In this document: positions 6,728-14,407 of the stretch, piece by piece
Layout: each line of letters opens with the position of its first letter
Position numbering within the stretch: position 1 is the stretch's first letter
Source: a virus
IMG/VR virus record: IMGVR_UViG_3300009149_000048
Span: 1 to 51,211 of that record
Strand: one strand, 5' to 3'
DNA length: 51,211 nt
Notes under the pieces: model-generated
Seen by the model: the letters and a program-made list of their open reading frames with translations, nothing else
The model's database searches: none
Told to the model about the DNA's origin: nothing
Made by a program: the position numbers and the translations under genes

Positions 6728-7681
6728 TTAAACGTCTAAACCTTCTAGAATGTCATCAAAAACATCATCATCATTTGATGAAGTTTCTTTGTTTTCTGTT
6801 ACACTTTGTTTAGTTTCTGTTAATTCACTTAAAATATCTGGTGTGTCATCTTCATCTTCTATACCATCTATTTGAATCTCAGTATCAACTTTAACGGGTG
6901 TAATACCACCAAATTTCTTACCTGTTTTTTCCGAAATAATAGATAACAACAATTTCATTCTTGTGTCGTCCATTTTTTTGTATTTATATGATTCCAGTAA
7001 ATCGTTACCCTCTTTAAGGAATTCAACAAATTCATCTTTTTTGTCAACAGTTAATTCGACACCATTAAATTTAACAGGACCACTATCTGATAAAGATACA
7101 GTACCATTATAATTCCAATTCTTACCAAGAACATCAATTGACAATCTTAACGATTTTCCTTTGAATGGGTCAAATATATTACAAGGTTTGATTCCAATTT
7201 TCTTATCTTCATCAGATACATTAATAGCACCTTGAATGATTTTATGCACTTGGATAGGTGCTTTATAAACCATAAGTTTACCTTCGTTTTCTGGGTTGAC
7301 TGCATCAGATTCTACTAATACAAGATAGAAATAAGAACTCTTTGGTTTTATTTCCTTTGCTAGTTGTTCTGCTCTCGCGTCTGTTTTACCCTCTCTTTTT
7401 AAATCAAAGAAAGTGTTCATTGCTAAACATTCTTCTTGGATAGAATAAGCAGAATCAAAGAAATTGTTTCCCGTATCGTTTCCATCTGTCTTATCAAAAT
7501 AAAAGGTTGTTTTTGGTATAAAAGACTTTTTAGGATTTTCTAACCAATAAACCGGTCTTACTAGTGCTCTATAAATTTTGTCTTTTGAATCGTTAGGGTT
7601 CGGTTTGAACTCATTGTTTGTAAATGATTTTTTTTCGTCTTTGTCTAAATCATCTACTGATAAATTAAATATGTCTACCAT
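6728..7681 (-). CDS. gp32-like single-stranded DNA-binding protein
   Basis: 317 aa (T4 gp32 is 301 aa). The core contains the gp32-type segment YFYLVLVESDAVNPENEGK followed by LMVYKAPIQVHKII (about residues 115-150), which aligns with the T4 region around VKDPAAPENEGK. The C-terminal 50 residues are strongly acidic (DDDVFDDILEGLDV), as in the protein-interaction tail of gp32. The N-terminal basic patch is weak. The zinc ligands of T4 gp32 are not seen: only two cysteines (EECLAMN and KPCNIF) are present and they are far apart. It coats single strands during replication and recombination and would work with the UvsY- and UvsW-like proteins and primase downstream. A strong terminator isolates it. 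Confidence 0.85.
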   Translation of the reverse strand: MVDIFNLSVDDLDKDEKKSFTNNEFKPNPNDSKDKIYRALVRPVYWLENPKKSFIPKTTFYFDKTDGNDTGNNFFDSAYSIQEECLAMNTFFDLKREGKTDARAEQLAKEIKPKSSYFYLVLVESDAVNPENEGKLMVYKAPIQVHKIIQGAINVSDEDKKIGIKPCNIFDPFKGKSLRLSIDVLGKNWNYNGTVSLSDSGPVKFNGVELTVDKKDEFVEFLKEGNDLLESYKYKKMDDTRMKLLLSIISEKTGKKFGGITPVKVDTEIQIDGIEDEDDTPDILSELTETKQSVTENKETSSNDDDVFDDILEGLDV

Positions 7682-7766
7682 AATTTTTACTTTTTTTACT
7701 TTTTGTTAATTATTAATTATTAATTTTACTTTCATTACTTTGTAGCTACTCTGGTAATTACTTATA

Positions 7767-7774
7767 TATTTAAT
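7767..7774 (-). promoter_or_regulatory. ATTAAATA motif far upstream of gp32
   Basis: Exact minus-strand ATTAAATA, 85 nt from the gp32 start, outside the usual spacing. It could give a long leader or be a chance match in A+T-rich sequence. Confidence 0.25.
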
Positions 7775-7964
7775 CTAAAAAATAGAAAAAATGTTTTATT
7801 CTATATGGTATTTTTATTAAATTTATTATTTGTAATGATTATAAATAACACCCCTGTTGAAAAATAATTAAAATAAATAAAATATTTTTTTGATATGTGC
7901 ATGTAATAATTGTATTAGTTCTCTGGGGAGAATATATACTCTTAGTACTCTTAGGGAATTTGTT

Positions 7965-8081
7965 TTTAGTAGAAAGAATAAAGACTATTAGCCAAGATAT
8001 TAGAAAGAATAAAGAGTAAAAGAATAATAGTTTAGTAGAAAGAATAAAGACTATTAGCCAAGATAACAGAAAGAATAAAGA
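7965..8081. repeat. Iteron-like direct repeats
   Basis: The 14-mer AGAAAGAATAAAGA occurs at 7971, 8002, 8037 and 8068, at spacings of 31, 35 and 31 nt, close to three helical turns. Copies one and three belong to an exact 35-nt repeat (7965-7999 and 8031-8065) that also contains CTATTAGCCAAGATA. Such phased repeats are typical of initiator- or regulator-binding arrays. Confidence 0.7.
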
Positions 8082-8152
8082 CAAATAAATCAGACATATA
8101 TATAAAGATTCATAGTAAAAATATCATTTAATTAGTATACAATTATAAAGAT

Positions 8153-8422
8153 ATGACTTATAACAATTTTAATTATTCTGAAAAACACAATACCTTTAGG
8201 TGTTTAGTAAATGTCTACAATTATTTAAGGGAAGATTTAGATGTAATTTTTAGAGGTGACTATAAAATAATAGTTACTGATTATAACAAAGAAAAAGATA
8301 TTATAAATATTCCAGATAGAGTTTCAGTAAAGGAAGTGCAATGTCACTTTGTTGACAATAATGAAACTATTTTAATGATAGAATTAATATTAAAAGATTT
8401 GAATATAGAAGTTAAGTGGTAA
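8153..8422 (+). CDS. Hypothetical protein, 89 aa
   Basis: Small, slightly acidic protein of alternating beta-like segments (DYKIIVTDYNKEKDIINIP, then ETILMIELILKDLNIEVKW). No motif recognised. It is the first of two plus-strand genes downstream of the iteron region and ends 4 nt before the guanylate-kinase-like gene, so the two are cotranscribed. Opposite orientation to the virion genes suggests early expression. Confidence 0.65.
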   Translation: MTYNNFNYSEKHNTFRCLVNVYNYLREDLDVIFRGDYKIIVTDYNKEKDIINIPDRVSVKEVQCHFVDNNETILMIELILKDLNIEVKW

Positions 8423-8426
8423 CAAT

Positions 8427-8933
8427 ATGATACAAGAATTTAGAAATGATGCACCAATAAACAAAAGAATTATCATTGTTGGTAAAGGTGGTTCTGGAAA
8501 AGACTATCTTAAAGATATTTTTGTTAAAAGGGGGTTTAATTCTAGTGTATCATTTACAACTAGACCACCTAGAACAGGTGAAATATGTGGAAAAGAATAT
8601 TATTTTTGTTCCGATGAACAATTTCAAGAAATGATTGATAATAATAAATTTTTCGAATATAAACAATTTAATGGGTGGTTTTATGGTACAAGTAAATTAG
8701 AGTTTAATACAGCAGATGTATTTATAATGACACCACCATCTATTGATGATCTATCAAAGGAAGATAGAAAATCGAGTATGATTATTTATCTAGATATAGA
8801 AGAATCAATTAGAAAAAAAAGACTAAGTAATAGAAACGATTCAGATTCAGTAAAACGAAGGTTATTAGCCGATAATAAAATGTTTCAAAATTTTACTAAC
8901 TATGATTTAAGATTATCTGACCCAAATTTTTAA
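8427..8933 (+). CDS. Guanylate-kinase-like nucleotide kinase
   Basis: 168 aa, shorter than bacterial Gmk (about 200 aa). The P-loop is GKGGSGKD (19-26). The GMP-binding signature SFTTRPPRTGE (42-52) followed by GKEYYF (55-60) is typical of guanylate kinases. A KRLSNRND segment near 130 fits the lid. The reaction would be ATP plus (d)GMP to ADP plus (d)GDP, supplying nucleotides for phage DNA synthesis. The C-terminus ends soon after the lid helix, so it is compact. It converges with the minus-strand gene ending at 8940, 6 nt away, with no clear terminator between them. Confidence 0.85.
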   Translation: MIQEFRNDAPINKRIIIVGKGGSGKDYLKDIFVKRGFNSSVSFTTRPPRTGEICGKEYYFCSDEQFQEMIDNNKFFEYKQFNGWFYGTSKLEFNTADVFIMTPPSIDDLSKEDRKSSMIIYLDIEESIRKKRLSNRNDSDSVKRRLLADNKMFQNFTNYDLRLSDPNF

Positions 8934-8939
8934 AAAAAA

Positions 8940-9344
8940 CTAATTACCTATGGTGGGTAAATGATTTACATCGGGTCTTGCTGAATTAGATTCTATTGTT
9001 GTGTTTATCTGTCTTGTTTTTTCAAGTAAAACTTTAATATCACCTTTTAAATCACCTTGTTCCTTTATTAATCTTTTGACATCATCTCTAACAATATGTA
9101 ACGATTCGTCTAATTCTTCTTCAACATCGTTTTTTGCATCATTCATTTTGTTCTTAGTATCTTCTTGTACTAATTCAATTTCAGCTCTTAAATTGAAATA
9201 ACCAATGGTTGCAACTGTTGATAATCCTCCATATAATATTCCTATAATTAATAATAGGGTTTTCACATTAAGTTTAATAACAGAACTTAAACCTACTTTA
9301 TTTTGACCTATTTGTATTTCTTCATCTTTTATATCTTCTGACAT
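8940..9344 (-). CDS. Membrane-anchored coiled-coil protein
   Basis: 134 aa from the ATG at 9344. I chose this start because it overlaps the upstream stop as TAATG; an ATG at 9368 would add eight residues. One transmembrane segment (about residues 29-50, LLLIIGILYGGLSTVATIGYF) is followed by a long charged coiled coil (about 52-115) and a short tail. There is no signal-peptidase site after the membrane segment. The layout fits an inner-membrane protein with a periplasmic or cytoplasmic coil, such as an i-spanin-like or holin-associated factor, but no lysis enzyme is recognisable beside it. It is the last gene of the endonuclease VII operon. Confidence 0.65.
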   Translation of the reverse strand: MSEDIKDEEIQIGQNKVGLSSVIKLNVKTLLLIIGILYGGLSTVATIGYFNLRAEIELVQEDTKNKMNDAKNDVEEELDESLHIVRDDVKRLIKEQGDLKGDIKVLLEKTRQINTTIESNSARPDVNHLPTIGN

Positions 9345-9772
9345 TAATATACACTTATATTTTGCCACTTAAAATCTAAAATGGCGTTTTTATCTGTAGG
9401 GTGCCAAAAAATACATATATTTTCTTGTTCCCTAAAAAGTACGTATGGTTCAAAATAAACCTTTTGATTATTTATAAAAAAAGATACGTTATTTAATTTA
9501 GTGTATGCCCACGTTCCATCAGAATAAGTCGAATTTGATTGCACTATTAAGTAGTAATAGTAATAATAATATCCATCTTGGGGGTTGTAAACTTTATTTA
9601 CAGTTCTTGTTATAGCATAATAAAAATCTATACATTCAACTTGTTTTTGTTCACAACTATTATTGTATACTATTGTCCAATCTTGATATACAACAAACTC
9701 AGTAATTTCTTCTTTTACAATAGGTGTGAAAGAAGAAAACAAAAGTGCTAATATGAATAAGTATTTTTTCAT
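9344..9772 (-). CDS. Secreted protein of unknown function
   Basis: 142 aa with a clear signal peptide (MKKYLFILALLFSSFTPIV). No lipobox Cys follows. The mature part has two cysteines close together (SCEQKQVEC), which could form a disulfide, and an unusual run of seven tyrosines near residue 70. It overlaps the endonuclease gene by 4 nt (ATGA) and the membrane coiled-coil gene by one base, so all three are translationally coupled. A secreted phage product beside a membrane protein could act in lysis or superinfection exclusion. This is inference from location only. Confidence 0.7.
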   Translation of the reverse strand: MKKYLFILALLFSSFTPIVKEEITEFVVYQDWTIVYNNSCEQKQVECIDFYYAITRTVNKVYNPQDGYYYYYYYLIVQSNSTYSDGTWAYTKLNNVSFFINNQKVYFEPYVLFREQENICIFWHPTDKNAILDFKWQNISVY

Positions 9773-10293
9773 TGTTTTTTAAATTCTGGATCTATACCAT
9801 ATTTAATATATAATTTTTCTAGTGATTTTGTAAAATTTCCTCTTTTTTCTTTATATTCTGGAATTTTTTGTTTTCCATCTACTACTTTAACTAATTTATT
9901 ATAACATCTTTTTGTTAATATTGGTTTCAAAGGGGCTTCGGACGGGTGTATATATACAATTTCATCTGTATGAAACCTATTACATTCTAAATAATTTGCC
10001 AAACGTCTTAATAGTGTTGGTAAATCTATATATTGTTCTAAACCAAATCTTTTATATATAGACATGACTTTACCTTCAAATTGATTAGCTGAATTGTGCA
10101 AAACGTTTCTACAATAACCCTTACCGGACACCAAATCAGGTTCTAATTTTTTAAGCTGGTGGTAGTGATCTAAAACAAAGGAATCCACATCAAACTTTTC
10201 ATTTAATAATGGACAAATAAAATCTAGTTCTTTTACCCATTTAATTTTTAAATCTTTTATTTCTTTTGATTTTAGTTGTATGGATTTTTTCAT
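9769..10293 (-). CDS. Endonuclease VII-like Holliday-junction resolvase
   Basis: 174 aa (T4 gp49 is 157 aa). Residues 41-45 (LDHYH) and 62-74 (RNVLHNSANQFEG) match the His-Me finger of T4 endonuclease VII: Asp-His in LDHDH, then the catalytic Asn in CNAAEG, which corresponds to Asn70 here. In T4 the fold is held by a four-cysteine zinc site. Here Cys27 is present but the second pair is replaced by His66 and Ala69, so the site is lost or altered. The C-terminal half is helical, as in the T4 dimerisation region. The enzyme would resolve branched DNA before packaging. It is the first gene of the three-gene operon running down to 8940. Confidence 0.75.
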   Translation of the reverse strand: MKKSIQLKSKEIKDLKIKWVKELDFICPLLNEKFDVDSFVLDHYHQLKKLEPDLVSGKGYCRNVLHNSANQFEGKVMSIYKRFGLEQYIDLPTLLRRLANYLECNRFHTDEIVYIHPSEAPLKPILTKRCYNKLVKVVDGKQKIPEYKEKRGNFTKSLEKLYIKYGIDPEFKKQ

Positions 10294-10320
10294 ATTGGGT
10301 TTAAAGGAAAATCTTAATTA

Positions 10321-11337
10321 TTATAATAGATTTTTAGTTAGTTCTTGTACCAAAGCGGCACTAACAACTCTAGATGTTAATAAATTATACAAAGGGCCTT
10401 TTTCAATCCCTAGTACCTTTGCTATTAATTTACCGACTTTTGGGCCTAATGCGAATCCAGCTGCGCCCCCTATAACCCTACCTATTACACCTTCGTTTAT
10501 AGATTTTGGATTAGTTAATATAGTACGCATAAATTCTACTTGTAATGATTCTAATAGATCCATATTAGAATCTAAAATTTTATCAATTTTTGTCTTTAGT
10601 GACTTAGTATCAGTATCTAATATATTTGTTAATTTATTCAACGTGTCTGGATTAACTAAACCATTATAACTAACTTCTATGTTTATCAGTTCTTTGTATA
10701 ATTCAGATTGTTTTGATTTAGACCTCTTAGAAAGTTCTTTAGATAGCACAGAAACTAAACTAGCAGTATCCCCCAAATCTGATATTGCAATATAGATTTC
10801 ACCTTCTTGTAAAATCCTATTTTCTTTGATTTTTTCAAATTTTTTCATTGCAATTGTTTTTATCGGTTCTTGTGTGTTAACAGAAACGGCTGTACCACCT
10901 AACACATCACCACTTCCCAAATCACCATCTAAATCGGGTAAAGAAATCTCTCCCATACCATTGATAGAATCTAAATTTGTAATTTCAATACTTTCGTTCA
11001 TAATAGAAATTATAACATCGAGGTTGGTAGAAATTATTTCGATATTTGGTTTGTTTAAATCTGAAAATAGTTTGTTGGCACTATTTATTTTTTGTCTATC
11101 TTTTTTATTGAAAAAACCAGATTCGTTACCTAATTTTAATGCATTACTATAGTACATTTTTGCAATAGTACCACCACTAGTTACCATAGTCTTGTGTCTT
11201 TCATCTTTCTTATCTGTTATAGTTTTTTTTAAATCTATAAGTGCTTCTATATATTGTTCTTTAGAAACTTTATTTTCATTAAGATATTCTTGATTTTCAT
11301 TAAGACTGTTGTTGTGTATATCTTTGAATTTGTTCAT
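10321..11337 (-). CDS. Putative virion protein with glycine-zipper C-terminus
   Basis: 338 aa, family not recognised. The N-terminus is Asn/Glu-rich and probably flexible. The middle is helical. The last 60 residues hold a hydrophobic Gly/Ala-rich segment (GVIGRVIGGAAGFALGPKVG) followed by another hydrophobic helix, a pattern seen in membrane-inserting or ejected proteins. An exact ATTAAATA lies 19 nt upstream of the ATG, which argues for late expression. A role as an internal or ejected protein that inserts into the host membrane is possible but only inferred. Confidence 0.65.
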   Translation of the reverse strand: MNKFKDIHNNSLNENQEYLNENKVSKEQYIEALIDLKKTITDKKDERHKTMVTSGGTIAKMYYSNALKLGNESGFFNKKDRQKINSANKLFSDLNKPNIEIISTNLDVIISIMNESIEITNLDSINGMGEISLPDLDGDLGSGDVLGGTAVSVNTQEPIKTIAMKKFEKIKENRILQEGEIYIAISDLGDTASLVSVLSKELSKRSKSKQSELYKELINIEVSYNGLVNPDTLNKLTNILDTDTKSLKTKIDKILDSNMDLLESLQVEFMRTILTNPKSINEGVIGRVIGGAAGFALGPKVGKLIAKVLGIEKGPLYNLLTSRVVSAALVQELTKNLL

Positions 11338-11356
11338 TTTAGATGTGTGTTTTTTG

Positions 11357-11364
11357 TATTTAAT
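11357..11364 (-). promoter_or_regulatory. Late-promoter-like ATTAAATA
   Basis: Minus-strand ATTAAATA, 19 nt before the ATG at 11337. It touches the stop codon of the preceding tube-like gene. Confidence 0.6.
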
Positions 11365-11984
11365 TAATCTAATTTACCACTAAAGTTAGAAGGATTATAT
11401 TTAAACACATTTGGGTTTCCTGTATTTGCAAAAACCGTTTCTGTTTTACTATATTGTAATCCAATAGTAAAGGTTTCAAAAGTTTGAATATTTTCTGAAT
11501 AACTCAATTCGAAATCACTAATACTAGTAAAAATACAATCTTTATATACTCTAGTAAACATAACATTACCATCGTTGTCCAACATTCTCAAACTTATATC
11601 ACCAATAAAGGGATTTGGGTTCTTAAAATCGTAATGAAAAAAGAATGTATCTAATAAAATCCAATAATTTATGTATCCATTTAATAGTTTAAATGTTAAT
11701 GACAATGATTTAACAGTGTTTTCTTGTGCATTAATAGTACTTCTCCAATTAGTTGTTATTTCATTCTTATTAAGGGTGTCCACGTGTCCTTGGTTGACAC
11801 CATCATATTCATATGATGGAACTGTCACCCCTTGCATAGAACTCTCTACTAAGACCCTTGGACTATCAAGTTGGTGTGGCATCGACTTCACATAGGGTCG
11901 ATAAAAATTTTCTATTTGTTCTGGTATAAACAACTTAGTAAATTCAACGTAAAAGAGGTCCTTCCGTGATAATAAATTTGGCAT
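11364..11984 (-). CDS. Tail-tube-fold protein (T4 gp19/gp54-like)
   Basis: 206 aa. The central and C-terminal parts follow the gp19-type tube fold: NTVKSLSLTFKLLNGYINYW, then ISLRMLDNDGNVMFTRVYKDCIF and the closing strand pair DFELSYSENIQTFETFTIGLQYS. These correspond to the strands that stack into hexameric rings in contractile tails. Length lies between gp19 (163 aa) and gp54 (320 aa). It may be the main tube protein or a baseplate tube initiator. Its location among fibre genes, away from the baseplate hub cluster, leaves this open. Confidence 0.6.
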   Translation of the reverse strand: MPNLLSRKDLFYVEFTKLFIPEQIENFYRPYVKSMPHQLDSPRVLVESSMQGVTVPSYEYDGVNQGHVDTLNKNEITTNWRSTINAQENTVKSLSLTFKLLNGYINYWILLDTFFFHYDFKNPNPFIGDISLRMLDNDGNVMFTRVYKDCIFTSISDFELSYSENIQTFETFTIGLQYSKTETVFANTGNPNVFKYNPSNFSGKLD

Positions 11985-12007
11985 AATACTTTTTGTTATG
12001 TATAATT

Positions 12008-12027
12008 AAGAAAGGTATACCTTTCTT
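12008..12027. terminator. 20-bp perfect palindrome
   Basis: AAGAAAGG-TATA-CCTTTCTT, perfectly self-complementary, in the leader region 24 nt upstream of the tube-like gene. It could be a terminator, a processing hairpin or a protein site. It shares the AAAGG/CCTTT core with the stem-loops at 3170 and 28973. Confidence 0.5.
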
Positions 12028-12047
12028 TAAAAGAATTCAACTTATGA

Positions 12048-12055
12048 TATTTAAT
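12048..12055 (-). promoter_or_regulatory. ATTAAATA motif upstream of the tube-like gene
   Basis: Exact minus-strand ATTAAATA, 63 nt from the ATG at 11984, sitting between the terminator at 12072 and the palindrome at 12008. Use of this site would put the palindrome in the mRNA leader. Confidence 0.45.
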
Positions 12056-12071
12056 CATGTAAAACCAAACG

Positions 12072-12090
12072 AGGTGGAATAGAACCACCT
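12072..12090 (-). terminator. Stem-loop after the 753-aa virion gene
   Basis: AGGTGG (12072-12077) pairs with CCACCT (12085-12090) around a 7-nt loop, 14 nt beyond the stop at 12105. In the minus direction it is followed by a T-rich stretch (CGTTTGGTTTTA). Confidence 0.6.
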
Positions 12091-12104
12091 AACAAAATAA
12101 TTAT

Positions 12105-14366
12105 CTAGTTGTTAGTCCCACTAGTTGGACCAAAAGGATTAAATGTACTAGTTTTTACATTTATTGAATTTCTATTTATTGATTTATCATTAGCAGTTAA
12201 CCCGAGGTTTCTAGAACCCGTCAAACCAATATTCCTAGATGCCGTTGGTCCAAGATTTCTAATTCTTTCTATATTTCTTCTCAATAAATTATTTTGTCTA
12301 TCTAATCTAGTAATATCATCTGTTAAATCGTTAATTATCTGTCTTTGTTGTCCAATCAATATTTCAGTTTCGTCTTCTGTTATTTTTGCATAATCTCTAT
12401 ATTTCCCAGTATATAAGGGTGTTTCTGGACTATTATCCCCAACTTTACTAGTTATGAAAAATACATCGTTCCCTGAATTTATTATTTGGTTGTATATATT
12501 AGATTTGATTCTGAATAAAATCTGTCCTTTAGATTCATCAACGTTTTGGTTTTTTGAACTTTCTATTTTTATAATTTCACCATCTTTGTTAGTGAAATTT
12601 AAAAATATTTCACCTATTTTATTTAAATCTATACTCCTAAAAGAATCATTGTCTTTTTGCTCATAAATTCCAAATTGTATAAAGGTATCAAAAGGTGATA
12701 TATAAATAGTTGCCGTACCTTGACCTTTGATATTTACAACAGAATTTGGATTTACTTTAGGTACAATATTACCGTTTCTGTCTATACTAACTTCGGTAGT
12801 ACCCGAATATATATCACTTATTTGTTTAAATGATGTTATATTTTTACTATATAAACTAGAATTTTCTATTGCATTATTACTAGATGTGTTATTTGTATTG
12901 GTTATGTTATTTATTACCTTTTTATTATACACTTCGAAAATTTGAATATTATCCCTTGTGTTTAATTTTAATAATTCTTTTCCATATTTTTGAGGTTGAA
13001 AACTAACATAATTTCCAGTTTTTTGAATAGTAGAATTAGTATTAGTATTAAATATTTGTAATGTATAACTTATTCGATAAGAAAGCGCACTACCCCCAAA
13101 TTTTAAAACTGGTCTAAATGTATTTTCTTCCCCAAAATCACTATCTTGAATAAATTCTTGGTCACCTGTTCGTATAAATTGAGCAATATCACCATAGTTT
13201 TCGATATCAAACGAATCTATGACATCAACTTTTATTGCACCCGGTAAACTTGGATTATATACAACAAAATTACCTTTGTTAACATTTTGAGCAATATCAG
13301 CATTAAATCCGGTTTCTGTGGCAACCCAATAATCACCATCCGTAAAATTTGATAAAAAAACATTATCACTTAAATCTGGTATATTTGTTAATGGGTTATA
13401 TCTACCAACTACTTGATATTGACCTGTTGTGTTGGGTAATTGTTCAGTAATAGTTAATTTGTGAATAGCTATATAGTTACCAGTACCATTATTGTTTAAT
13501 CTTTGCATATAATCACCAAAGATTTCACCATTGTACGTACCATAGAATTCAATAAAATCACCATCAGTACTTTCATTTATATAAACCCCTACATCGGAAA
13601 AATCATCTTGTGCCGATATTGAAGTAGATTCTGCGGTTATCCTACTAGTAAATAATTGATTGTCTAGTTTAGTAACATCATTAAATCTACCTGCTGATAT
13701 TTCTATTAATGTGTTCTTATAAAACCCATTACCATTAGTTATTTTATATGATAATATGTCATCGTTACCACCTTGTACATAATCAATATTATAACTATTT
13801 ACCAAGAATTTCAAAGAAGGTATTTTATATTCTATATATGATGAATATTGACGTCCACTATATAAAAATGGATTAGGATTCATTATTTCGAAACTATCTT
13901 CGACTCTATAAATAGCACTTAATAAACTAATGTTTTTACCCGTTTTGTCTTTTATATTAACATCTAAATTTATACCAGAAAAATAATCATTAAAACTAAA
14001 ACCTTGTATGAAATGTAATCTTATAGTATCGTATATAACACCTTCTGGGTTATCAAAAACTAATGGTAAATTACTAGTATTAGTTAATTTATCATCATAA
14101 TCATTATAAACTTGTCCTAATTTATTAGGTGTTAATAGTGCATATTGTTTAGATGTTTCGTCTATTTGTGCAACTGATCTATTTCTAGTGTTATTTGTTA
14201 TGTTATCTAATCCATCGACGTTCATCAATAATGAACGGTTATTATGCCCATTTTGCATAAGAAAAAAGGGTGCGGTGGTTGTATTTATGATTTCTGGACT
14301 AGTAGAATCATGATATATGTATTCAATTAAGAAGTCCGAAGAATCGAGTGATAAGAAAACATTCAT
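12105..14366 (-). CDS. Large virion protein with C-terminal coiled coil
   Basis: 753 aa, not assigned to a family. It is mostly Asn-, Ser- and Thr-rich beta-type sequence typical of baseplate or fibre proteins. Near the C-terminus a coiled coil (about residues 665-705, IGQQRQIINDLTDDITRLDR onward) leads into a short repetitive tail (LGPTASRN, IGLTGSRN, LGLTAND). It is flanked by the tube-like gene downstream and the membrane-anchored coiled-coil gene upstream. A near-consensus promoter motif (AGTAAATA) lies at 14395-14402. Probably a trimeric tail component. Confidence 0.65.
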   Translation of the reverse strand: MNVFLSLDSSDFLIEYIYHDSTSPEIINTTTAPFFLMQNGHNNRSLLMNVDGLDNITNNTRNRSVAQIDETSKQYALLTPNKLGQVYNDYDDKLTNTSNLPLVFDNPEGVIYDTIRLHFIQGFSFNDYFSGINLDVNIKDKTGKNISLLSAIYRVEDSFEIMNPNPFLYSGRQYSSYIEYKIPSLKFLVNSYNIDYVQGGNDDILSYKITNGNGFYKNTLIEISAGRFNDVTKLDNQLFTSRITAESTSISAQDDFSDVGVYINESTDGDFIEFYGTYNGEIFGDYMQRLNNNGTGNYIAIHKLTITEQLPNTTGQYQVVGRYNPLTNIPDLSDNVFLSNFTDGDYWVATETGFNADIAQNVNKGNFVVYNPSLPGAIKVDVIDSFDIENYGDIAQFIRTGDQEFIQDSDFGEENTFRPVLKFGGSALSYRISYTLQIFNTNTNSTIQKTGNYVSFQPQKYGKELLKLNTRDNIQIFEVYNKKVINNITNTNNTSSNNAIENSSLYSKNITSFKQISDIYSGTTEVSIDRNGNIVPKVNPNSVVNIKGQGTATIYISPFDTFIQFGIYEQKDNDSFRSIDLNKIGEIFLNFTNKDGEIIKIESSKNQNVDESKGQILFRIKSNIYNQIINSGNDVFFITSKVGDNSPETPLYTGKYRDYAKITEDETEILIGQQRQIINDLTDDITRLDRQNNLLRRNIERIRNLGPTASRNIGLTGSRNLGLTANDKSINRNSINVKTSTFNPFGPTSGTNN

Positions 14367-14394
14367 ATCTAGTTTTTCAATTTTTTACTTACTA

Positions 14395-14402
14395 TATTTA
14401 CT
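14395..14402 (-). promoter_or_regulatory. Late-promoter-like motif (AGTAAATA)
   Basis: One mismatch to ATTAAATA, 28 nt before the ATG at 14366 and just after the stop region of the preceding gene. Confidence 0.35.
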
Positions 14403-14407
14403 ATTGT

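Larger units (their letters stand above)
7682..8152. other. Gene-free divergent region, candidate origin or control region
   Basis: 471 bp between the minus-strand gp32 gene and the plus-strand 89-aa gene. It is extremely A+T-rich. It holds a triple TTAATTA tract (7706-7725), one ATTAAATA (7767-7774), an inverted repeat TTCTC/GAGAA (7919-7932), a tandem TACTCTTAG pair (7937-7954) and four 14-nt iterons (7971-8081). An 81-codon frame on the minus strand (7839-8084) is explained by the repeats. I see no RNA gene. Confidence 0.6.

Noticed and set aside
7965-8081. CRISPR-like array
   Set aside because: Only four 14-mers, with related rather than unique spacers of 17-21 nt, and no cas genes.
7839-8084. 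81-codon minus-strand frame with membrane-like repeats
   Set aside because: The peptide repeat SWLIVFILSTK is a direct translation of the iteron DNA repeats; there is no separate support for a gene.
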